Assembly: GCA_002737105.1 (NCBI GenBank)
Contig: NSHO01000018.1
Coordinates: 1 to 17,497, forward strand
Reading direction: 5' to 3'
DNA length: 17,497 nt
DNA from: Flavobacteriales bacterium
GTDB taxonomy: Bacteria > Bacteroidota > Bacteroidia > Flavobacteriales > Flavobacteriaceae
Shown here: in pieces, positions 14,631 through 17,497 of the stretch
Layout: each line of letters starts with the position of its first letter
Numbering within the stretch: position 1 is the stretch's first letter
Position numbers and translations under genes: made by a program
The notes under the pieces: model-generated
What the model was told of the DNA's origin: nothing
The model's database searches: none
The model's input: only the letters and a program-made list of their open reading frames with translations

Positions 14631-14659
14631 AAATAAAAAAGCAACATTGCTGTCGCTTT
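14631..14659 (-). terminator. Terminator after fbp
   Basis: On the minus strand AAAGCGAC pairs with GTTGCTTT (8 pairs including one G-U) around a 6-base loop, within 14638-14659. It is followed by a T-run (14640-14631) and starts six bases after the fbp stop codon. Confidence 0.8.
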
Positions 14660-14665
14660 GTGTTT

Positions 14666-15673
14666 TTATTTTGCTTGCTCCATAAATTCCTCGGCTTTTT
14701 CCACCATATTTTTAACCCCGCAGAAAAACGGTACGCGCTGGTGCAATTCGGTTGGAACAATTTCCATGGTTCTTCCAAAACCGTCAGAAGATTTTCCTCC
14801 AGCTTGTTCGGCAAGAAAAGCCATTGGATTGCATTCGTATAACAAACGTAATTTCCCTTTTGGTGCTTTGGAACTTGTTGGATAAATGTAAATTCCGCCT
14901 TTTATCATGTTTCTATGAAAATCGGACACTAAACTTCCAATGTATCTTGAGGTATATGGTCGGTCGTTTTCTTCTAATTGGCAATATTTTATGTAATTTT
15001 TTACCCCTTGTGGAAAATGCACATAATTTCCTTCGTTGATAGAATAAATACTACCATTTTCTGGAAATTTCATATTGGGATGCGACAAATAAAACGTACC
15101 GATAGCTGGATTTAAAGTAAATCCGTTAACGCCGTGTCCTGTAGTATATACTAACATGGTTGACGTGCCGTAAATAACATAACCTGACGCCACTTGATTG
15201 ATTCCTGGTTGTAAAAAATCTTCTAATGTTACGGGAGTTCCTATTGGCGTAATTCTTCTGTAAACTGAGAAAATTGTTCCAACAGACACATTAACATCAA
15301 TATTTGAAGAACCGTCGAGCGGATCCATTAATACCACATATTTGTTATTATGACTTTTATCTGAACCCGCTACGGTAATAAAATCATCGTTTTCTTCAGA
15401 CGCAATTCCACATACAATTTCTCGATTTATTAGTGTTTGAATAAAAACTTCATTGGCATAAACATCTAGTTTTTGTTGGTCTTCACCTTGAATATTTTGA
15501 TCTCCAGCAGCACCTACAATATCAACTAATCCCGCTTTGTTTACTTTGTAGTTGACTACTTTTGCCGCCAAGCGGATAGAATTGATAATTCTGGATAATT
15601 CTCCAGATGAATATTGAAAGGAATTCTGGTTTTCGATGATAAATTCACCTAAGGTTTTAGTGCTTTGTTCCAT
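14666..15673 (-). CDS. fbp: Fructose-1,6-bisphosphatase class I
   Basis: This enzyme hydrolyses fructose 1,6-bisphosphate to fructose 6-phosphate, the committed step of gluconeogenesis, in the cytoplasm. From the ATG at 15673 it has 335 residues, the usual class I length. The metal and phosphate motif DPLDGSSN is at 117-124, with E93 in the ASEE motif before it. The substrate-binding block [15 protein letters not shown] is near 272-286, with E280. The frame extends to a GTG at 15703, but those ten residues ([10 protein letters not shown]) are not family-like, and the only promoter-like octamer (GATATTTG, 15710-15703) overlaps that codon. The ATG is therefore preferred. It is divergent from the GNAT gene and ends in a clear terminator. 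Confidence 0.95.
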   Translation of the reverse strand: MEQSTKTLGEFIIENQNSFQYSSGELSRIINSIRLAAKVVNYKVNKAGLVDIVGAAGDQNIQGEDQQKLDVYANEVFIQTLINREIVCGIASEENDDFITVAGSDKSHNNKYVVLMDPLDGSSNIDVNVSVGTIFSVYRRITPIGTPVTLEDFLQPGINQVASGYVIYGTSTMLVYTTGHGVNGFTLNPAIGTFYLSHPNMKFPENGSIYSINEGNYVHFPQGVKNYIKYCQLEENDRPYTSRYIGSLVSDFHRNMIKGGIYIYPTSSKAPKGKLRLLYECNPMAFLAEQAGGKSSDGFGRTMEIVPTELHQRVPFFCGVKNMVEKAEEFMEQAK

Positions 15674-15702
15674 TACGAAATCAATTGAGTTTAATTGTTG
15701 CA

Positions 15703-15710
15703 CAAATATC
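15703..15710 (-). promoter_or_regulatory. Near-consensus -7 element for fbp
   Basis: On the minus strand it reads GATATTTG, one mismatch from TAnnTTTG, 29 bases before the ATG at 15673. A + strand exact match (TATTTTTG, 15713-15720) lies right beside it, pointing the other way. Confidence 0.35.
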
Positions 15711-15761
15711 GTTATTTTTGTGATAATCTGAAATTAATTTAGAATGTTGTTTATGGATGTG

Positions 15762-15769
15762 TATTTTTG
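15762..15769 (+). promoter_or_regulatory. Bacteroidota -7 promoter element for the GNAT gene
   Basis: TATTTTTG is an exact TAnnTTTG match 44 bases before the ATG at 15814. A second exact match at 15713-15720 is 93 bases away from the ATG; the nearer one is favoured. Confidence 0.5.
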
Positions 15770-15813
15770 CAGGAGAATTCATAGAAAAACAGTTGTAAAT
15801 AGCTTCAAAAAAA

Positions 15814-16299
15814 ATGATAATAAGAAAAGGTACGCCCAAAGATATGCCAGAAGTTTTGGCTTTAATTACAGAATTAGCTATTTTTGAAAAAGAACCTAAT
15901 GCCGTTGTAGTTACGGTAGAAGATTTAATAAGAGATGGCTTTTCAGAAAACCCATTATTTTATACTTTTGTGGCGGAAGTGCAAAATGAAATTATTGGTG
16001 TAGCTTTGTATTATTACAGATTTTCAACTTGGAAAGGCAAAACTATTCATTTAGAAGATTTAATTGTAAAAGAAAAAAACAGGGGAATAGGCGTTGGATT
16101 TGCATTATATACTGAAATTATAAAACAAGGGAAAAAAGATAATGTAAAACGAATAGAATGGAACGTTTTAGATTGGAACACACCGGCTATTGCATTTTAC
16201 AAAAAAAGCGGGGCAACAGTTTTAAATGATTGGCGCGTGGTACACATGGATGAAAAAGCAATAGAAACATTTATAAGCAAAATAGAAAAAAACAACTAA
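15814..16299 (+). CDS. GNAT family N-acetyltransferase, SSAT-like
   Basis: This is a 161-residue single-domain acetyltransferase that moves an acetyl group from acetyl-CoA to an amine. The acetyl-CoA pyrophosphate loop is NRGIGVG at 89-95, preceded by the strand LEDLIV (80-85). The C-terminal block IAFYKKSGA places the likely general acid at Y129. The run from YYYRFSTWKGKTIHLEDLIV and the FYKKSGA block resemble spermidine/spermine and thialysine N-acetyltransferases (SSAT family), so a polyamine or other diamine substrate is plausible but not shown. It sits between fbp and an aspartate kinase gene and is divergent from fbp. A promoter element lies upstream, and another precedes the kinase. 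Confidence 0.88.
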   Translation: MIIRKGTPKDMPEVLALITELAIFEKEPNAVVVTVEDLIRDGFSENPLFYTFVAEVQNEIIGVALYYYRFSTWKGKTIHLEDLIVKEKNRGIGVGFALYTEIIKQGKKDNVKRIEWNVLDWNTPAIAFYKKSGATVLNDWRVVHMDEKAIETFISKIEKNN

Positions 16300-16311
16300 A
16301 TATAAATATTA

Positions 16312-16319
16312 TAAATTTG
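16312..16319 (+). promoter_or_regulatory. Bacteroidota -7 promoter element for aspartate kinase
   Basis: TAAATTTG is an exact TAnnTTTG match 42 bases before the ATG at 16362 and just after the GNAT stop. No terminator is seen between the two genes, so read-through from the GNAT promoter is also possible. Confidence 0.5.
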
Positions 16320-16341
16320 GAATTTGGAATTTTAGAATTTT
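16315..16341 (+). repeat. Short tandem GAATTT-type repeat before aspartate kinase
   Basis: Three tandem near-copies of a TTTGGAA-like unit (TTTGGAA, TTTGGAA, TTTTAGAA) followed by TTTTAA lie in the leader of the kinase gene. The repeat starts within the putative -7 element. It is short and degenerate. Confidence 0.4.
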
Positions 16342-16361
16342 AATATTGTAATTAACACATT

Positions 16362-17497
16362 ATGAAGATATTTAAATTTGGTGGCGCTTCTGTAAAAGAT
16401 GCCGCAGGAATAAAAAACGTATTTAATGTTTTACAAACTGTAGGATATGAAGATGTGATGTTAGTGATTTCCGCTATGGGGAAAACTACAAATGCACTTG
16501 AAGTTGTAATTAAAAATTATTTTGAAAAGTCTAATGAATTATATGCTTCGTTACAAGACATAAGAAAATATCACAATCAAATTTTATTAGATTTATTTGA
16601 CGATGAAGAGCATGAAGTGTTTTTTGATGTAAATACGCATTTTGATGATTTAGAATATTTTGTAAGAAGCAACAAATCACCAAATTACCCCTTTGTTTAT
16701 GATCAAATTATTAGCATTGGCGAATTGGTTTCTACCACTATCGTTAGTCATTATTTAAATGTTGCAGGAATCCCAAATCAGTGGTTAGATGTGCGTCATT
16801 TTATTAAAACAGACGGAAATTATCGAGATGCGAATGTAAATTGGGAGTATTCTCAAAAATTGATTTCTAAAATAAATAGAAAAAAATCGTTATTTATTAC
16901 ACAAGGATTTATTGGTTCAGATGAAAACAACTTTACCACCACATTAGGTCGTGAAGGATCTGATTATACGGCTGCGATTTTTGCTTACTGCTTAGGCGCA
17001 GAAAGTGTAACCATTTGGAAAGATGTGCCAGGTGTTTTAAATGCCGATCCGAGATATTTTGAAAATGCAGTTTTACTAAATCAAATTTCATACAGAGAAG
17101 CTATCGAATTGGCTTTTTATGGCGCCAGCGTTATTCATCCAAAAACCTTACAACCTTTACAGAAAAAAGAAATTCCACTTTATGTAAAATCATTTCTAAA
17201 TCCAACATTACCTGGAACAAAAGTGGGTACTGGTTTAGATTTAGAACCTAAAACATCTTGTTTTATTGTAAAGAAAAATCAAATTCTAGTTTCACTTTCC
17301 TCGATAGATTTTTCATTTATTATGGAAGAAAATATTAGTGAGATTTTCGCTTTATTTCATAAACATAAAATTAAAGTGAGTTTAATTCAGAATACGGCTA
17401 TTAGTTTTTCCGTTTGTATTGAAGACACATTTGATAATTTTAAAGATTTGAAAACCATTTTATCAAAAAAATTCAAAGTTTCTTACAATGAGAATGT
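16362..17497 (+). CDS. lysC: Aspartate kinase, 3' end outside the window
   Basis: This enzyme phosphorylates aspartate to 4-phospho-aspartate, opening the lysine, threonine, methionine and diaminopimelate pathways. The ATG at 16362 starts MKIFKFGGASVKDAAGI, and 378 complete codons are present before the right edge. The kinase motifs are visible: KFGGASV at 5-11, SAMGKTTNAL at 37-46, SIGELVST, LGREGSDYTAA and WKDVPGVLNADPR. The sequence then passes into an ACT-like regulatory region (VSLSSIDFSFIMEENISEIF), suggesting feedback control by an amino acid. Whether it is a monofunctional kinase (likely, given that the ACT region has begun) or fused to homoserine dehydrogenase cannot be settled here. 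The GNAT gene lies 62 bases upstream on the same strand. Confidence 0.93.
   Translation, partial: MKIFKFGGASVKDAAGIKNVFNVLQTVGYEDVMLVISAMGKTTNALEVVIKNYFEKSNELYASLQDIRKYHNQILLDLFDDEEHEVFFDVNTHFDDLEYFVRSNKSPNYPFVYDQIISIGELVSTTIVSHYLNVAGIPNQWLDVRHFIKTDGNYRDANVNWEYSQKLISKINRKKSLFITQGFIGSDENNFTTTLGREGSDYTAAIFAYCLGAESVTIWKDVPGVLNADPRYFENAVLLNQISYREAIELAFYGASVIHPKTLQPLQKKEIPLYVKSFLNPTLPGTKVGTGLDLEPKTSCFIVKKNQILVSLSSIDFSFIMEENISEIFALFHKHKIKVSLIQNTAISFSVCIEDTFDNFKDLKTILSKKFKVSYNEN

Noticed and set aside
14658..15039. Several open frames on both strands inside fbp
   Set aside because: They overlap the highly conserved fbp coding sequence in other frames, and none resembles a protein family.
1..17497. 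Mobile element, prophage, CRISPR, defence or secondary-metabolite system
   Set aside because: No transposase, integrase, regularly spaced repeat array, Cas, restriction or toxin gene was seen; all sizeable genes are housekeeping or common flavobacterial families.

Overview
The window looks like a chromosomal segment from a member of the Flavobacteriaceae (Bacteroidota), close to Flavobacterium. The evidence is a strongly AT-rich base composition, almost no Shine-Dalgarno sequences, repeated matches to the Bacteroidota promoter -7 element TAnnTTTG shortly upstream of genes, a secreted peptidase with a type IX secretion C-terminal domain, and protein sequences of clear flavobacterial type. I see no tRNA or rRNA, insertion sequence, phage gene, CRISPR array, integron or defence system. 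No gene-free stretch exceeds 300 bases; the longest is about 265 bases, upstream of nrdB. This is mostly conserved housekeeping sequence, and I do not see a convincing undescribed multi-gene system.

Layout. 1-165 (-) is the N-terminal end of a class I aminotransferase that runs off the left edge. 224-1321 (-) is a membrane fatty-acid desaturase, divergent from rsmG (+, 1429-2058); a 16-base palindrome lies between their promoters. rsmG converges on a large secreted M36 metallopeptidase (-, 2118-4841) across a strong bidirectional terminator. Four minus-strand genes follow: a dGTPase-like HD hydrolase (4921-6267), a 73-residue protein of unknown function (6342-6563), nrdA (6647-9076) and nrdB (9240-10217). 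Upstream of nrdB is a cysteine-rich DUF3109 protein (-, 10483-11049), divergent from a MarC-type membrane protein and a 64-residue membrane protein (+, 11151-11935). These converge, with a 3-base gap, on a minus-strand operon transcribed HupE-like membrane protein, dCMP deaminase, S41 protease (14586 to 11939). fbp (-, 14666-15673) is divergent from a GNAT acetyltransferase (+, 15814-16299) and an aspartate kinase (+, 16362 onward) that runs off the right edge.

How the genes fit together. The clearest theme is deoxynucleotide supply. nrdB and nrdA make deoxynucleotides, the HD hydrolase probably removes dNTPs, and dCMP deaminase feeds dUMP into thymidylate synthesis; all lie within about 9 kb. 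The rest is core metabolism (gluconeogenesis, the aspartate family, aminotransfer), 16S rRNA modification, membrane lipid desaturation and envelope proteolysis. The points most worth a second look are the desaturase/rsmG palindrome, the nrdB-nrdA gap with a hairpin near the nrdA start, the unknown 73-residue protein between nrdA and dgt, the metal-site-like DUF3109 protein beside nrdB, and the orphan HupE-like gene.
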